Source: Halopseudomonas xinjiangensis | GTDB taxonomy: Bacteria; Pseudomonadota; Gammaproteobacteria; Pseudomonadales; Pseudomonadaceae | NCBI RefSeq assembly: GCF_900104945.1 | Contig: NZ_LT629736.1 | Span: 1,984,001-2,048,000, forward strand | Reading direction: 5' to 3' | Length of the DNA: 64,000 nucleotides | In this document: in pieces, positions 8,470-17,491 of the stretch | Position numbering within the stretch: the first letter of the stretch is position 1 | Layout: each line of letters starts with the position of its first letter | Made by a program: the position numbers and the translations under genes | The notes under the pieces: model-generated | What the model saw: the letters and a program-made list of their open reading frames with translations, nothing else | Databases searched by the model: none | What the model was told of the DNA's origin: nothing

Positions 8470-8769
8470 TCAGCCTTGTATTGCCTGAGTCCGCAGCTTG
8501 TCGATTTCTTTACGGTAGCGGTTCAGCTCGTTGTTCTGCGCCATCAATCGAAGCCGCAAACGCGTAGTGACCAGCCAGCCGACGAAAATACCCAGCAAAC
8601 TACCGAGGATGAAGGCAACGATGATGAACAGCGAAAGAGGGAGAGCCGGAGATTGGGCTTCGAGGAATTGCAGAGTGACGTCGTTCTGGTTCTCAAGCAT
8701 GAAATCCAGAGTCGCCAAAGCCACGATCAGAAGAACGATGATCAGCGCAGCGCGCTTGAACCAATGCAT
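8470..8769 (-). CDS. lapA: Lipopolysaccharide assembly protein A domain protein (YciS, DUF1049)
   Basis: 99 residues from the ATG at 8769 (MHWFKRAALII), preferred to a start seven codons upstream. Two membrane helices (about 5-24 and 43-67) surround a short loop containing ENQNDVTLQFL, and a charged coiled-coil-like tail follows. It is the usual partner gene of lapB, 3 bp downstream. ihfB lies 65 bp upstream on the same strand. The name is shared with, but unrelated to, the LapA adhesin. Confidence 0.9.
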   Translation of the reverse strand: MHWFKRAALIIVLLIVALATLDFMLENQNDVTLQFLEAQSPALPLSLFIIVAFILGSLLGIFVGWLVTTRLRLRLMAQNNELNRYRKEIDKLRTQAIQG

Positions 8770-8834
8770 GCACACACTCCAATCCGTCAATTGATCTGGA
8801 GTATAGCGCAGCCGTACCGCAGCGTGTTACCGAG

Positions 8835-9128
8835 TCAGGCGTTTTCCAGCGACTCGTTGACCCGATCGCGCAGTTCCTTGCCCGGCTTGAAATGCGGGAC
8901 ATACTTGCCTTCGAGTTCCACAGCGTCCCCGGTCTTGGGATTCCTTCCGACACGCGGGGCGCGATAATGCAGCGAAAAGCTGCCGAACCCGCGAATTTCG
9001 ATCCGTTCGCCGGTCGCCAGCGCCTGCGACATATGCTCGAGCATGGTCTTGATGGCCAGTTCGACATCCTTGGCCGACAACTGTCCCTGTTGTTCCACAA
9101 TGCGCTCGATCAATTCCGACTTGGTCAT
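8835..9128 (-). CDS. ihfB: Integration host factor subunit beta
   Basis: 97 residues of the HU/IHF fold. The DNA-binding arm reads [17 protein letters not shown], with the intercalating proline of the RNPKTG tip. The C-terminal [14 protein letters not shown] is diagnostic for the beta subunit. An AAGGAAA site precedes the ATG at 9128. Together with IhfA it bends DNA at specific sites. It follows rpsA on the same strand after a 221-bp gap containing a terminator. Confidence 0.97.
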   Translation of the reverse strand: MTKSELIERIVEQQGQLSAKDVELAIKTMLEHMSQALATGERIEIRGFGSFSLHYRAPRVGRNPKTGDAVELEGKYVPHFKPGKELRDRVNESLENA

Positions 9129-9299
9129 GGTTTTTCCTTTTTTTTCAAGCGGCTAGATCCGTTTTGTTTGGTTTTACCATGCTTGACAGTCGCAAGCAAC
9201 CAGGTTCAACCGAGAACACCCGGAGGATATCCACTCAACCGCTGCCTCGGCACCAGCGGGTTCGCTTGAGAGAGGCGCTTGTGCATTTTCGCCGGGCAC

Positions 9300-9329
9300 A
9301 AAAAAGGGCGACCGAAGTCGCCCTTTTTT
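9300..9329. terminator. Bidirectional terminator downstream of rpsA
   Basis: A run of A (9300-9305) is followed by GGGCGAC (9306-9312), loop CGAA, GTCGCCC (9317-9323) and a run of six T (9324-9329). Read on the minus strand, it terminates rpsA 20 bp after its stop. Confidence 0.93.
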
Positions 9330-9349
9330 CTGGTTCACAAAGGCAGGAA

Positions 9350-11032
9350 TCAGTTGCCCTTGTTCTCCATCTGCTGCTTGATCAGATCACCAATGGTGGT
9401 CGGACCAGCGGCTGCCATTTCCTGCTGACGCAGGCCCTGGATAGCTTCCTTCTCGTCTTCGACGTCCTTGGCCTTGATCGACAGGCTGATGACACGGCTC
9501 TTGCGGTCAACGCTGATGATCTTGGCTTCGACTTCGTCACCGACGTTCAGAGCGTTACGCGCGTCTTCGACACGGTCACGGCTGATTTCGGAGGCCTTCA
9601 GGGTGCCTTCGATGTCGTCACCCAGGGTGATCACAGCGCCCTTGGCATCGACTTCTTTGACGGTACCGGTAACGATGGTGCCTTTCTCGTTCAGCGACAC
9701 GAAGTTGGAGAACGGATCGTCTTCCAGCTGCTTGACGCCCAGGGAGATGCGCTCACGCTCCGGATCGACAGACAGGATGACGGTTTCGATCTCGTCGCCC
9801 TTCTTGAAACGACGTACAGCTTCTTCGCCAGTTTCGTTCCAGGAGATATCGGACAGGTGAACCAGACCGTCGATGCCGCCGTCCAGGCCAATGAAGATAC
9901 CGAAGTCGGTGATCGACTTGATCGAGCCGGAGATCTTGTCGCCCTTGTTGAACTTGCTGGAGAACTCTTCCCACGGGTTCATCTTGCACTGCTTGATGCC
10001 CAGGGAGATACGACGACGATCTTCGTCGATGTCCAGAACCATGACTTCCACTTCGTCGCCGACCTGAACGACCTTGGACGGGTGGATGTTCTTGTTGGTC
10101 CAATCCATTTCGGACACGTGTACCAGGCCTTCGACACCCTCTTCCAGCTCGGCGAAGCAGCCGTAGTCGGTGAGGTTGGTGACCTTGGCATTGACACGGG
10201 TGCCTTCCGGGTAACGACCGGTGATAGCGACCCATGGATCTTCGCCCAGCTGCTTCAGACCCAGCGATACGCGGTTACGCTCGCGATCGAACTTCAGGAC
10301 CTTGACGTCGATCTCGTCACCAACGTTGACGATCTCGGAAGGATGCTTGATGCGCTTCCAGGCCATGTCGGTGATGTGCAGCAGGCCGTCTACGCCGCCC
10401 AGGTCGACGAACGCACCGTAATCGGTGAGGTTCTTGACGATACCTTTGACGACCTGACCTTCCTGCAGAGTTTCGAGCAGAGCTTCACGCTCGGCGCTGT
10501 TCTCGGCTTCGAGCACGGCGCGACGGGAAACGACAACGTTGTTGCGCTTCTGGTCGAGCTTGATGACCTTGAATTCGAGTTCCTTGCCTTCCAGGTGGGT
10601 GGTGTCGCGCACAGGGCGGACATCGACCAGCGAACCCGGCAGGAACGCGCGAATGGTGTTGACGTCGACGGTAAAGCCACCTTTGACCTTCCCGTTGATG
10701 ACACCCTTGACGATTTCTTCTGCGGCGAAAGCTGCTTCGAGGACCTTCCAGGATTCGGCGCGCTTGGCCTTCTCACGGGAGAGCTTGGTTTCACCAAAAC
10801 CGTCTTCGACGGCGTCCAGTGCAACATGTACCTCATCACCCACGTTGATGGTCAGTTCGCCCTGATCGTTCAGGAACTGCTCGCGTGGAATGACACCCTC
10901 GGATTTCAGGCCGGCGTGGACAGTGACCCAGTCAGAGTCGATGTCCACAACGATACCGGTGATGATGGAGCCCGGCTCCATATCAAGGGTTTTCAGGCTT
11001 TCTTCAAAAAGTTCGGCAAAGCTTTCGCTCAT
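9350..11032 (-). CDS. rpsA: 30S ribosomal protein S1
   Basis: 560 residues, the normal length for a six-domain S1. Six successive OB-fold S1 domains are visible, four of them with a clear G-x-V/I-x-N/S-(x)-T-D-Y/F-G-x-F motif (for example [14 protein letters not shown] near 204 and [15 protein letters not shown] near 377). Domains 1 and 2 near the N-terminus bind the ribosome and the rest bind mRNA. AGGAATCC precedes the ATG at 11032. The order cmk-rpsA-ihfB is conserved in gammaproteobacteria. Confidence 0.98.
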   Translation of the reverse strand: MSESFAELFEESLKTLDMEPGSIITGIVVDIDSDWVTVHAGLKSEGVIPREQFLNDQGELTINVGDEVHVALDAVEDGFGETKLSREKAKRAESWKVLEAAFAAEEIVKGVINGKVKGGFTVDVNTIRAFLPGSLVDVRPVRDTTHLEGKELEFKVIKLDQKRNNVVVSRRAVLEAENSAEREALLETLQEGQVVKGIVKNLTDYGAFVDLGGVDGLLHITDMAWKRIKHPSEIVNVGDEIDVKVLKFDRERNRVSLGLKQLGEDPWVAITGRYPEGTRVNAKVTNLTDYGCFAELEEGVEGLVHVSEMDWTNKNIHPSKVVQVGDEVEVMVLDIDEDRRRISLGIKQCKMNPWEEFSSKFNKGDKISGSIKSITDFGIFIGLDGGIDGLVHLSDISWNETGEEAVRRFKKGDEIETVILSVDPERERISLGVKQLEDDPFSNFVSLNEKGTIVTGTVKEVDAKGAVITLGDDIEGTLKASEISRDRVEDARNALNVGDEVEAKIISVDRKSRVISLSIKAKDVEDEKEAIQGLRQQEMAAAGPTTIGDLIKQQMENKGN

Positions 11033-11139
11033 TTGGATTCCTGTAAAAAAGTAAAGAGGCAGCCACCGCCTGGCCGCTAAATCGCGCGCCCTGCAGCCAA
11101 CTCGCCCGCCACGCTACCAGCTTGCGTGGGTTGATTATG

Positions 11140-11178
11140 CAAAACACCCCCGCCGGTGCGCTGGTTACCCGGTGGGGG
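11140..11178 (-). terminator. Terminator downstream of cmk
   Basis: On the minus strand CCCCCACCGG pairs with CCGGCGGGGG (10 bp with one G-U pair) around a 12-base loop, followed by TGTTTTGC. It lies 5 bp after the cmk stop and before the rpsA leader. This suggests that at least part of cmk transcription ends here and that rpsA has its own promoters. Confidence 0.65.
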
Positions 11179-11183
11179 ACTAC

Positions 11184-11873
11184 TTAGCCCAGCAGATCGC
11201 GCTTAAGCGCTTCTGCATGGACACGTTCTAGGACTTCTTCAATGCTCATGCTTGTCGAATCGATCAGGATGGCATCGGCAGCAGGCTTCAATGGAGCCAC
11301 GCTGCGGTTCATGTCCCGCTCGTCTCGAGCAACAATCTCATCAAGAAGACTCGCCAGACTAGCAGGTTGCCCTTTTTGCAGCAACTGCTTGTGGCGCCGT
11401 TCGGCGCGTTCCTGGGAGCTTGCGGTCAGGAATACCTTCAATCCAGCATCGGCAAAGACCACGGTTCCCATGTCGCGCCCGTCGGCGACCAGACCCGGCG
11501 CTTCACGAAACGCACGCTGCCGTTCGAGCAGCGCGTCACGTACGGCCGGGAGAGCGGCAACCTGCGACGCGCCGGCACCCATCTCTTCCCCGCGGATGGC
11601 CCGGGTTACATCTTCTCCCTCGAGCACGATGTGCTGCTCATTGTCGTCGCCAGCAACGAACTGGACATCCAGATGAGCGGCCAGCCGCTTCAGAGTTTCT
11701 TCGTTGGTGTAGTCGACGCCATGATTGCGCGCAGCAAAGGCCAGCAGCCGATACAGCGCACCGGAGTCGAGCAGATTCCAGCCCAGGCGCCTGGCCAGCA
11801 GGCCGGCAATGGTGCCCTTCCCCGAGCCGCCAGGTCCGTCAATGGTGATGACTGGTATTGGCTGATCGTTCAT
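11184..11873 (-). CDS. cmk: Cytidylate kinase
   Basis: 229 residues. The P-loop GPGGSGKGT is at residues 14-22. The family's [17 protein letters not shown] segment (here [20 protein letters not shown], about 130-149) and the [10 protein letters not shown] lid region are present. It phosphorylates CMP and dCMP. The start overlaps the stop of the tyrA-aroA fusion by 4 bp (ATGA), indicating coupled translation. Confidence 0.97.
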   Translation of the reverse strand: MNDQPIPVITIDGPGGSGKGTIAGLLARRLGWNLLDSGALYRLLAFAARNHGVDYTNEETLKRLAAHLDVQFVAGDDNEQHIVLEGEDVTRAIRGEEMGAGASQVAALPAVRDALLERQRAFREAPGLVADGRDMGTVVFADAGLKVFLTASSQERAERRHKQLLQKGQPASLASLLDEIVARDERDMNRSVAPLKPAADAILIDSTSMSIEEVLERVHAEALKRDLLG

Positions 11874-14113
11874 GCGCCCTCCTCCATCCGCACCTTGATG
11901 CCGACCGACTGGGCAAGCCCCACGAAATCAGGGAACGATGTTGCGACATTGGCACAGTCGGTGATGATGATGTCACCCTTGGCGCGCAGCGAAGCCACGC
12001 TGAATGACATGGCGATACGATGATCTCCATGGCTGTCGACTTTCCCGCCGTGAATAGCCCCACCGTCGATGACGATGCCGTCGGCGGTCGGCTCGGCGCG
12101 CACGCCCAGCGCCTGCAAACCGTCAGCCATGACCTGAATGCGGTCCGATTCCTTGACCCGCAGCTCTTCCGCGCCCCGCAATACAGTGCGCCCTTCGGCA
12201 CAGGCTGCGGCAACGAACAGCACTGGGAATTCGTCGATGGCCAGGGGAACCTGATCTACCGGGATGTCGATGCCCTTGAGCGGTGCGTACCGGATCCGCA
12301 CATCGGCTACCGGCTCCCCACCCACTTCCCGTTCGTTCTGCAGGGTAAGGTCAGCGCCCATCGCGCGCAGAATATTGATCACACCGATCCGTGTGGGGTT
12401 GATTCCCACATGTTCCAGGACCAGGTCCGAACCTTCGGCGATGCTCGCCGCGACCATGAAAAACGCTGCAGAGGAAATATCGGCAGGTACGTCGATCTTG
12501 CACGCGGTGAGCTTGTGTCCCGGCTCTATGGTGACCGTCGAGCCATCAACGCGAACCGGGTAACCAAAACCGCGAAGCATCCGTTCGGTATGGTCGCGGG
12601 TCGGTGCAGGCTCGGTAACCGACGTGCTGCCGGCGGCATACAGGCCGGCCAACAGCAGGCATGACTTGACCTGCGCGCTGGCCATCGGCATGACGTAGTC
12701 CATGCCCATCAATTTATGGCCGCCCTTTATACGCAAGGGCGGACGACCCTCCGCCGCGGTGTCGATTTCCGCGCCCATCTCGCGTAGCGGCTTTGCTACG
12801 CGCGCCATCGGACGCTTCGAGAGCGACGTATCGCCGGACAGGGTCGTATCGAACGACTGCGCTGCCAGCAATCCCGACAACAGGCGCATGGAAGTACCCG
12901 AGTTCCCTACATACAGTGGGCCGGGCGGCGCCTGGAGACCATGCAGACCGACACCGCTGATGGTCACTCGGCCATGGTGCGGCCCTTCGATTACCACGCC
13001 CATGTCACGGAATGCCTGCAGCGTTGCCAGGCTGTCTTCACCCTCCAAGAACCCCTCTACCTCGGTGACGCCATCGGCCAGCGAGCCGAGCATGATCGAT
13101 CGGTGGGAGATGGATTTGTCCCCGGGTACTCTGGCGGTGCCCTGCACTCGGCCACCGGGACTAGCGATGAAGCTGATCGATTGAGTCTGCATAGGTTCCA
13201 TATAGGCCCTTCTGGCCAGTATCGTACTGAAATGTTCACGCGCCGACTTGGCTCGGGTAAACACGCCGAGCAAGGTATTGGCGTCTCGTTCGGCTACTGC
13301 CTCACGCAACCTGTCCAGATCGCGGGTGAACGCATCCAGGCTGCGCAATACGGCGTCGCGGTTGGCGAGAAACACGTCCCGCCACATCACCGGATCGCTG
13401 GCAGCAATACGTGTGAAGTCGCGAAATCCGCCTGCCGCGTAGCGGAATATTTCCATGTTTTCGCTGCGCGCCGCCAAGGTGTCGACCAGCGAGAACGCCA
13501 ACAGATGCGGTAAATGACTTGTCGCTGCCAGGACTTCGTCATGGTCCGCAACGGTCATCGCCTCGACGTCGGCGTCGAGCGCCCGCCACAAGCGAGTGAT
13601 GAGTGCGACAGCCTGTTCGCTGGTGTGTTCCAACGGCGTAAGAATCACTTTGTGTCGGGCGAACAGATCGCCCCGCGCGGCCTCGACGCCACTTTTCTCT
13701 GAGCCAGCGATCGGGTGACCGGGCACGAAGAGGGCCGGTACGTCGCCGAACGCTTCCTCGACTGCCCTGACCACGGCACCCTTGGTGCTGCCCACATCCG
13801 ATACCACGGCCTGACCGAGGTCGAGCGACGCCAGTTCCGCAAGCACCGGCTCCATCGCCAGCACCGGCACGGCGAGCATGATCACATCGGCGTCGCGCAC
13901 CGCCTCAGCGAGGCTATCGGTGACACGGTCGACCACACCCAACGGCACAGCCAGTCGCCGCGTCAGCGGATCAGGATCGCAACCGACTACCTCACCGCAT
14001 AGCCCGCTCGCCCGCAGCCCCTTGGCGAAGGAGCCACCGATCAGGCCAAGTCCGACGACAGCAAGGCGACCGATTATGCTCTGGTGAGGTGACAGGTTAT
14101 TTACGTCAGTCAC
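11870..14113 (-). CDS. tyrA-aroA: Bifunctional prephenate dehydrogenase / 3-phosphoshikimate 1-carboxyvinyltransferase
   Basis: 747 residues carrying two enzymes. The N-terminal part (about 1-300) is TyrA, with the NAD-binding [15 protein letters not shown] near residue 18 and [10 protein letters not shown] near 130. The C-terminal part (about 310-747) is EPSP synthase AroA, with PGDKSISHR, the [10 protein letters not shown] loop, and DHRIAMSF near the end. The linker has no stop or shift. Pseudomonads are known to fuse these shikimate and tyrosine steps. The gene overlaps hisC upstream (8 bp) and cmk downstream (4 bp). For glyphosate class, the motifs around GNSGTSMR are the ordinary class I type (inference). 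Confidence 0.96.
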   Translation of the reverse strand: MTDVNNLSPHQSIIGRLAVVGLGLIGGSFAKGLRASGLCGEVVGCDPDPLTRRLAVPLGVVDRVTDSLAEAVRDADVIMLAVPVLAMEPVLAELASLDLGQAVVSDVGSTKGAVVRAVEEAFGDVPALFVPGHPIAGSEKSGVEAARGDLFARHKVILTPLEHTSEQAVALITRLWRALDADVEAMTVADHDEVLAATSHLPHLLAFSLVDTLAARSENMEIFRYAAGGFRDFTRIAASDPVMWRDVFLANRDAVLRSLDAFTRDLDRLREAVAERDANTLLGVFTRAKSAREHFSTILARRAYMEPMQTQSISFIASPGGRVQGTARVPGDKSISHRSIMLGSLADGVTEVEGFLEGEDSLATLQAFRDMGVVIEGPHHGRVTISGVGLHGLQAPPGPLYVGNSGTSMRLLSGLLAAQSFDTTLSGDTSLSKRPMARVAKPLREMGAEIDTAAEGRPPLRIKGGHKLMGMDYVMPMASAQVKSCLLLAGLYAAGSTSVTEPAPTRDHTERMLRGFGYPVRVDGSTVTIEPGHKLTACKIDVPADISSAAFFMVAASIAEGSDLVLEHVGINPTRIGVINILRAMGADLTLQNEREVGGEPVADVRIRYAPLKGIDIPVDQVPLAIDEFPVLFVAAACAEGRTVLRGAEELRVKESDRIQVMADGLQALGVRAEPTADGIVIDGGAIHGGKVDSHGDHRIAMSFSVASLRAKGDIIITDCANVATSFPDFVGLAQSVGIKVRMEEGA

Positions 14114-15218
14114 TGGCGAGGACCTTGGTCAGTGCCTCGAGAAAGCGCTGATTCTCTCGCTTCAAACCGATCGTGACGCGCAGGTGGTTGGGCATTCCGT
14201 AGTTGGCGACGGGACGCACGATCACGCCTTCACGCAACAGAGCCTGGAATACCGGAGCAGCTTCCCGGCCCAGGTCCACCGCAACGAAGTTTCCGCGGGA
14301 CAGGATCCAGCTGAGTCCCATGAGCTGGAGGCCTTCTTCGAGCTGCAACATGCCCTGCCGATTGGTCAGACGACTCTCGGCAAGATAGTTCACGTCGCCG
14401 AGCGTTGCGACCGCAGCGGCAAGCGCCAGGCTGTTGACGTTGAATGGCTGCCGGACCCGGTTCATGGCGTCAGCGATAGCGGGATTGGACATGGCATATC
14501 CGACCCGCAGCGCAGCCAGCCCATAAGCCTTTGAGAATGTGCGCGAGACCAGCAGATTCGGCCGACCGGACAGATAGTCCAGCCCATTGGGCATGTCGCT
14601 GTCTTCTACATACTCGGTATAGGCCTCGTCCAGTACGACGATGACCTCCTCCGGAACGCGCTCGAGGAAGGCTTCCAGTTCACCGCGGCCGATCCATGTG
14701 CCGGTCGGGTTATTCGGATTGGCAATGAAGACCAGCCGCGTCGCGGGGGTAATCGCCTCGGCCATCGCTTCGAGATCATGTCCCCAGTTTCTGGCAGGCA
14801 CGACCACCGCCCTGGCGCCCACAGCCTGGGTGACGATCGGATAAACGGCAAACGCATGCTCGCTGAAAACCACCTCGTGCTGCGGCCCAACGAAGGCACG
14901 CGTGATCAGCTCGAGGATGTCATTGGAGCCGTTGCCAAGGGTAATCATCGCAGGCGACACGTCGAACCGTTCAGCCAGTGCCTGTTTGAGCGTGAAGCCG
15001 TTGCCGTCCGGATAGCGGGTTAGCTCCGGCAACGCAGACTGAATAGCCTGGATGGCCAGAGGACTCGGACCCAGGGGATTCTCATTGCTGGCAAGTTTGA
15101 CGATATCGGCCGGATCAAGGCCAAGTTCGCGCGCCAGTTCTTCAACCGGCTTGCCAGGCACATAGGGTGACAGCTTCTGCACGCCCGGCTGGGCCAGGGC
15201 GAGGAAATCACAACTCAT
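14106..15218 (-). CDS. hisC: Histidinol-phosphate aminotransferase (HisC2 type)
   Basis: 370 residues of class I/II PLP aminotransferase fold. The PLP lysine lies in SRTFSKAYGLAALRVGY (Lys about 228). NPNNPTG (about 165-171) and the substrate-binding region near ASNENPLG (about 42-49) are present. Its place between pheA and tyrA-aroA matches the second hisC of pseudomonads, which may act on aromatic keto acids or prephenate as well as on histidinol phosphate (inference). GAGG precedes the ATG at 15218. Confidence 0.92.
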   Translation of the reverse strand: MSCDFLALAQPGVQKLSPYVPGKPVEELARELGLDPADIVKLASNENPLGPSPLAIQAIQSALPELTRYPDGNGFTLKQALAERFDVSPAMITLGNGSNDILELITRAFVGPQHEVVFSEHAFAVYPIVTQAVGARAVVVPARNWGHDLEAMAEAITPATRLVFIANPNNPTGTWIGRGELEAFLERVPEEVIVVLDEAYTEYVEDSDMPNGLDYLSGRPNLLVSRTFSKAYGLAALRVGYAMSNPAIADAMNRVRQPFNVNSLALAAAVATLGDVNYLAESRLTNRQGMLQLEEGLQLMGLSWILSRGNFVAVDLGREAAPVFQALLREGVIVRPVANYGMPNHLRVTIGLKRENQRFLEALTKVLASD

Positions 15219-15232
15219 GACACGAGCCTCGA

Positions 15233-15248
15233 GCTTGAAGCTTCAAGC
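15233..15248. repeat. Perfect 16-bp palindrome between pheA and hisC
   Basis: GCTTGAAGCTTCAAGC is its own reverse complement. It sits in the 86-bp gap between pheA and hisC, just upstream of hisC. A related string (GCCTGAAGCTGCG) occurs about 40 bp away. Motifs of the type AAGCTTCAAGC are scattered in some Pseudomonas genomes, from memory, so this may be a dispersed repeat rather than an operator. Confidence 0.55.
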
Positions 15249-15304
15249 GCAAAGCGACCCGGGCTGCGCATGGCAGCGAATCGCCTCTCGCCTGAAGCTG
15301 CGTT

Positions 15305-16402
15305 TCAGAGTACTGCTTTCGGGTAAGAACCGAGAACCTTCAGCGCTACGGATTCGTCGTTGATCTTTTCCAGCACATCCTTGATCAACGGATCGGCGTG
15401 ATGGCCGAAGAAATCGATGAAGAACACATACGTCCACTTGCCGCTGCGTGAAGGACGGGTCTCGATTCGCGACAGGTCGATGCCATTGGTATGAAATGGC
15501 TGCAACAATGAGTGCAAGGCGCCCGGCTTGTTGCGCATCGACACGATGATCGAGGTCTTGTCATCCCCCGTCGGCGGCACCGACTGGCTGCCGATGATGA
15601 GAAAGCGGGTGGAATTGTCGGGGCGGTCCTCGATCTTTTCTGCAATCTTGCTCAGACCGTAGAGTTCGCACGCCATATCGCCTGCGATGGCCGCCGAGTT
15701 CCATTCGCCCTTCACCCGCCGTGCAGCGTCTGCGTTGCTGCTGACAGCGACTCGTTCGACATTGGGGTAATGCGCGTCCAGCCACTTGCGACACTGGGCC
15801 AGCGACTGGGCGTGGGAATAAACGCGGGAAATCTTGTCGGTCTTGGTGTTCTCGCCGATGAGCAAGTGATGGTGAATACGTAGCTCGACTTCGCCACAGA
15901 TCACCATGTCATGCTCGAGAAAACTGTCCAGCGTATGGTTTATCGCGCCTTCGGTGGAGTTCTCCACAGGCACCACGCCAAACTGCACGGCACCGGCCGC
16001 TACCTCGCGGAAGATCTCATCGATCGCAGCCATCGGCACGCTGATGACCGAATGGCCGAAGTGCTTGATGGCAGCCGCCTGGGTAAAGGTCCCTTCCGGG
16101 CCGAGATAGGCGACGCGCAGCGGCTCCTCCAGAGCCAGGCACGCCGACATGATCTCGCGGAACAGACGCGCCATTTCCTCGTTGTCCAGCGGCCCCTTGT
16201 TCAGCTCCATGATGTGCTTGAGCACCCAGGCTTCACGTTCGGGACGGTAGAACACCGGCTTGGTGCCTTCGGGCAGGGATTTCTGTTTGACGTGGGCGAC
16301 CGTCTGAGCACAGGCGGCACGCTCGCTGATCAGCTCCATGATCTTCTCGTCGATCGAGTCGATGCGATTACGCAGAGCCTTGAGTTGAGCTTCGTCTGAC
16401 AT
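15305..16402 (-). CDS. pheA: Bifunctional chorismate mutase / prephenate dehydratase
   Basis: 365 residues from the ATG at 16402 (MSDEAQLKALRNRIDSIDEK), with an alternative start three codons upstream. Residues 1-90 form an AroQ-class chorismate mutase. About 95-270 is prephenate dehydratase (YLGPEGTFTQAA, then STEGAINHTLDSF and the NSTRFLIIG motif with the catalytic Thr). About 280-365 is an ACT domain for phenylalanine feedback, with SRIETRPS. It follows serC after a few bases and belongs to the gyrA-serC-pheA-hisC-tyrA/aroA series. Confidence 0.96.
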   Translation of the reverse strand: MSDEAQLKALRNRIDSIDEKIMELISERAACAQTVAHVKQKSLPEGTKPVFYRPEREAWVLKHIMELNKGPLDNEEMARLFREIMSACLALEEPLRVAYLGPEGTFTQAAAIKHFGHSVISVPMAAIDEIFREVAAGAVQFGVVPVENSTEGAINHTLDSFLEHDMVICGEVELRIHHHLLIGENTKTDKISRVYSHAQSLAQCRKWLDAHYPNVERVAVSSNADAARRVKGEWNSAAIAGDMACELYGLSKIAEKIEDRPDNSTRFLIIGSQSVPPTGDDKTSIIVSMRNKPGALHSLLQPFHTNGIDLSRIETRPSRSGKWTYVFFIDFFGHHADPLIKDVLEKINDESVALKVLGSYPKAVL

Positions 16403-16407
16403 AGCGA

Positions 16408-17490
16408 TCAACCGTGCTGCTTTTCGAATTCGGCCATGTATTCAATCAGCGCATCGACAGCGCTTTCCGGCACGGCGTTATAGACTGACGCACGCATACC
16501 GCCGACCGAACGATGGCCCTTGAGGTTGAGCAGCCCGCGCTGCTCTGCACCAGCGAGGAATGGCTTATCCAGACGATCGTCAGCCAGGCGGAACGGGATG
16601 TTCATCCAGGAGCGGTCGGCTATGTTGATCGGGTTGCTGTACAGCTCGCTGGAATCGATGGCTGCGTACAGCTTGCGCTGCTTGGCCTGATTGACCCGCT
16701 CCATCCCTTCCAGACCACCCTGCTCCTTCAACCATTGGAAAATCAGGCCGGAGAGATACCAGGCGAAGGTCGGAGGGGTGTTGTACATCGAACCATTTTT
16801 CGCCGCGACGCTATAGTCGAGCATGGTCGGGCAACTGGCGCGGGCGTTGCCGAGCAAGTCTTCCTGCACGATGACCACCACCAGTCCGCTGGGGCCGATG
16901 TTCTTCTGTGCGCCGGCGTAGATCAGACCAAACCTGGATACGTCCAGCGGACGCGAAAGGATGGTAGAGGACATGTCCGCGATCAGCGGCTTCTCGACAT
17001 CAGGAATCCAGCCGAACTCCAGCCCGCCAATGGTTTCATTGGGTGTGTAATGAACGTAGGTGGCCTTCTCGGACAGCTGCCAGTCGTTCTGGCCGGGAAT
17101 CGCGAAATAGTCCATCGACTTGGCCGAGGCGGCGACGTTGACGTGACCATACCGCGAGGCCTCCTCGATCGCTTTCGCCGACCAGATACCCGTGTCGATG
17201 TAGTCCGCGCTGCCATCTTCAGGCAACAGGTTCAGCGGAATCTGAGCGAACTGCTGGCTGGCACCACCCTGCAGAAACAGCACCTTGTAATCCGAGGGAA
17301 TGGTGAGCAGGTCGCGCAGATCCTGTTCGGCGCGCTCGGCTATGCTGACGAATTCGTCGCTGCGATGGCTCATTTCCATCACCGACAGGCCCTTGCCCTG
17401 CCAGTCCAGCAGGTCCGCCTGGGCACGTTGCAAAACAGGCTCCGGCAAAGCCGCCGGACCCGCGCAGAAGTTGTACAGTCGGTTGCTCAC
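16408..17490 (-). CDS. serC: Phosphoserine aminotransferase
   Basis: 360 residues. The GTG at 17490 (VSNRLYNFCAGPAALP) is preferred because it matches family length and has AGGAG ten bases upstream, inside the end of gyrA. The open frame continues upstream into gyrA, which is probably not translated in this frame. The PLP lysine is in YAGAQKNIGPSG (about 195). MSHRSDEF and VHYTPNETIGG bind the substrate phosphate. The enzyme serves serine and pyridoxal phosphate synthesis. Its start comes one base after the gyrA stop. Confidence 0.96.
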   Translation of the reverse strand: MSNRLYNFCAGPAALPEPVLQRAQADLLDWQGKGLSVMEMSHRSDEFVSIAERAEQDLRDLLTIPSDYKVLFLQGGASQQFAQIPLNLLPEDGSADYIDTGIWSAKAIEEASRYGHVNVAASAKSMDYFAIPGQNDWQLSEKATYVHYTPNETIGGLEFGWIPDVEKPLIADMSSTILSRPLDVSRFGLIYAGAQKNIGPSGLVVVIVQEDLLGNARASCPTMLDYSVAAKNGSMYNTPPTFAWYLSGLIFQWLKEQGGLEGMERVNQAKQRKLYAAIDSSELYSNPINIADRSWMNIPFRLADDRLDKPFLAGAEQRGLLNLKGHRSVGGMRASVYNAVPESAVDALIEYMAEFEKQHG

Positions 17491-17491
17491 G

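Noticed and set aside
9164-11080. A 638-codon open frame on the plus strand opposite rpsA
   Set aside because: It is antisense to the whole S1 gene, and its residues follow the reverse of S1 codons (rich in Asp, Val, Leu, Phe). No domain is seen. It reflects codon bias in GC-rich DNA.
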